NCBI RefSeq assembly: GCF_002440635.1 | Contig: NZ_DJUW01000002.1 | Coordinates: 285,493 to 349,492 of the forward strand | Direction: 5' to 3' | Length of the DNA: 64,000 bases | From: Novosphingobium sp. UBA6272 | GTDB taxonomy: Bacteria > Pseudomonadota > Alphaproteobacteria > Sphingomonadales > Sphingomonadaceae | In this document: piece after piece, positions 62,755 through 64,000 of the stretch | Numbering within the stretch: the stretch's first letter is position 1 | Layout: each line of letters opens with the position of its first letter | Position numbers and translations under genes: made by a program | The notes under the pieces: generated by a model | What the model saw: the letters and a program-made list of their open reading frames with translations, nothing else | Database searches by the model: none | What the model was told of the DNA's origin: nothing

Positions 62755-63129
62755 TCATCGTAAATCTTTTGTGCCTATCATTGGCAAGCTAGAGCAATCC
62801 GGACCTTGGGTGGTATCAAAACTCTCATCAAAAACCCACGCACTCCACCACCGATTTGGAACACTGTCAGGGTTGTTGAAGGGGAAGCGCATTTTTGAGA
62901 AAGTCTGGAGTCGGGTAATGTCAACCGCAGCGTCCCCCGAGCTCTTCACAACTATTATCTGGTGGAATGACAAAACTGTGCGGTTTGGCCCAATAGCCGA
63001 TACCATGCTAAAACACACTCCAGTCGCCGATTGTGGTTGCGAATAGGTCCCGCCCTGAGAGCACCCCGGGATAACAGCGAGCACAAGTGGAGCTAGGCTC
63101 ATTATCCTTCTGGCACGACGTTTCGACAT
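62755..63129 (-). CDS. Small lipoprotein, candidate immunity protein
   Basis: 124 residues. A positively charged start and hydrophobic stretch end in a lipobox-like VIPGC, so it should be a lipoprotein. The mature part has four Cys including the lipidated one and no known domain. It begins 2 bp after the RHS toxin gene and shares its lower GC. Position directly behind an RHS tip is where immunity genes lie, which is the only basis for the proposal. Confidence 0.5.
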   Translation of the reverse strand: MSKRRARRIMSLAPLVLAVIPGCSQGGTYSQPQSATGVCFSMVSAIGPNRTVLSFHQIIVVKSSGDAAVDITRLQTFSKMRFPFNNPDSVPNRWWSAWVFDESFDTTQGPDCSSLPMIGTKDLR

Positions 63130-63131
63130 GG

Positions 63132-64000
63132 CTACATTTCCTCGGTGTGGGTGGGGTCCGCTACCCGCAGCGGGGCACCGGTTTGGCCGCGCACAGTGTT
63201 TTCGTTAGTAATTGCATTCCCCGATCCACCACCAAAAATCATTGGAATGGCATGACCTACTAGTTCGTGTGCAAGAATCTGCCCAGCGGTAGAGCGCACT
63301 CCGTCCCTAGGATCAACGTTCGATCGCCCCGAAATGGCAACAGACCTTCCACTTGGACTAGTCACGCCCTCCCCCGATTCTCTAACTGAAACAACACTAA
63401 GCAACGGAGACTCTCGTCCGTTCGGAAGCGGGCTGTGATAATATAGTTTCTCGGCTATAAAAATTGTTATAGTTTGACGTCCATTAATTGCCGTATTCAA
63501 TCGTGAAGAATAATAACTTGAACCATTTTTATTTATTCCCGCCTTAGTATCAATTTGTAAATTCCCGTTTTTGTCAAATTTATACTGAGTTCGAGAGATT
63601 TGATTTATCAGCTTAAGGAGAATTGGCCGATCTTTTTCGCGAGCGTAAATGCTTTTCCCCGTTGGGTCGACTTTGTTGACTGGATCATTTCCAACATAAA
63701 CATACAAGTTGATCTGATCCTCATACCCAATCGGATCGGTCTGCAAAAACCGCCCCAACGTCGGCGAGTAGATCCGCGCCTTGTAGTAATACATCCCCAG
63801 CTCGGCGATCCACGCCTGCCCGGTGTACTGGAACCTCCCGCTGTTGCTGCTCTGCGGAATACCATACTCGTCATAGCGATTGACCGCCAGGACGGAGGCT
63901 CCGGTACTGTCCGTCACCAGCACAATCGATCCAAGCCAGTCCGGACGAAGGCGACGCTCAGCGGTCTCAGTAAGCGAGGCCCCCTCATACCAGGCGATCG
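63132..64000 (-). CDS. RHS polymorphic toxin, C-terminal part with metallopeptidase-like tip (5' end outside window)
   Basis: The frame stays open to the window edge (WYEGASLTETAERRL, PDWLGSIVLVTDSTG). The RHS core end is clear: AVNRYDEYGIPQ, FQYTGQAWIAELGMYYYKAR, YSPTLGRFLQTDPIGYEDQ and YVYVGNDPVNKVDPTG. The tip of about 175 residues follows. It contains ILAHELVGHAIP, an HExxH zinc site, and later ENTVRGQTGAPLR, a pairing seen in M91-like effector peptidases. GC falls sharply at the core/tip junction (near 63660), the usual sign of tip exchange. The full gene, delivery domain and secretion route are outside the window. Confidence 0.82.
   Translation of the reverse strand, partial: IAWYEGASLTETAERRLRPDWLGSIVLVTDSTGASVLAVNRYDEYGIPQSSNSGRFQYTGQAWIAELGMYYYKARIYSPTLGRFLQTDPIGYEDQINLYVYVGNDPVNKVDPTGKSIYAREKDRPILLKLINQISRTQYKFDKNGNLQIDTKAGINKNGSSYYSSRLNTAINGRQTITIFIAEKLYYHSPLPNGRESPLLSVVSVRESGEGVTSPSGRSVAISGRSNVDPRDGVRSTAGQILAHELVGHAIPMIFGGGSGNAITNENTVRGQTGAPLRVADPTHTEEM

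Overview
The window looks like chromosome of a GC-rich alphaproteobacterium of the order Sphingomonadales (Sphingobium/Novosphingobium/Sphingopyxis type). The evidence is gene content: TonB-dependent receptors with sapC and halogenase-like partners, a DcaP-type porin, a CrbS/CrbR acetate system, haloalkane dehalogenases and a lasso-peptide locus. No 16S or other marker gene is present, so the genus is not fixed.

Layout. (1) 1-2.6 kb: an HTTM-like membrane protein, an HPr-kinase-like peptide kinase and a beta-propeller protein. (2) 2.7-14.7 kb: one long minus-strand beta-glucan utilisation operon (TonB receptor, sapC, cupin, FAD halogenase-like protein, GH16, LacI repressor, MFS, GH3), with LacI-type palindromes before the receptor and before GH3. 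(3) 14.9-19 kb: a 43-codon lasso-peptide precursor, a second copy of the beta-propeller protein, an asparagine-synthetase-like lasso cyclase and a TPR/2OG-Fe(II) oxygenase. Regions 1 and 3 look like one phospho-lasso (paeninodin-type) locus interrupted by the glucan operon, or two related loci. (4) 19-22.5 kb: a CaiB-type CoA transferase, an LpxH-like phosphoesterase and a GT4 glycosyltransferase. (5) 22.6-34 kb: a short-chain fatty acid module (PrpE-like ligase, MHS transporter, porin, Acs, CrbR, CrbS) with a near-palindromic site in the porin/acs promoter region. (6) 34.1-41.1 kb: an acyl-CoA synthetase ruin, a DUF1330 protein, two tandem haloalkane dehalogenases, a formylglycine-generating enzyme, a TetR regulator, two small proteins and a sulfatase. 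The dehalogenase promoter and the TetR promoter share an operator-like motif. (7) 41.2-61.4 kb: a catabolic block with heterotetrameric sarcosine oxidase, PurU, a GMC oxidoreductase, TonB receptor, MFS, AraC regulator, two class III aminotransferases, a TPP enzyme and a tyrosine integrase. The same 16-mer, resembling a tRNA 3' end, stands at both ends of this block, so it may be an integrated island. (8) 61.5-64 kb: mobile and conflict DNA, namely an orphan VirB2/TrbC pilin gene, a frameshifted REP-associated transposase between 22-bp inverted repeats, and the 3' end of an RHS polymorphic toxin gene with a small lipoprotein behind it.

The most notable content is the probably unannotated lasso precursor with its split cluster, the sulfatase/dehalogenase cassette under one putative operator, the possible 20-kb sarcosine island, and the RHS toxin tip. 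No rRNA gene, complete tRNA or CRISPR array was seen. All family assignments come from reading motifs by eye; no database search was possible.
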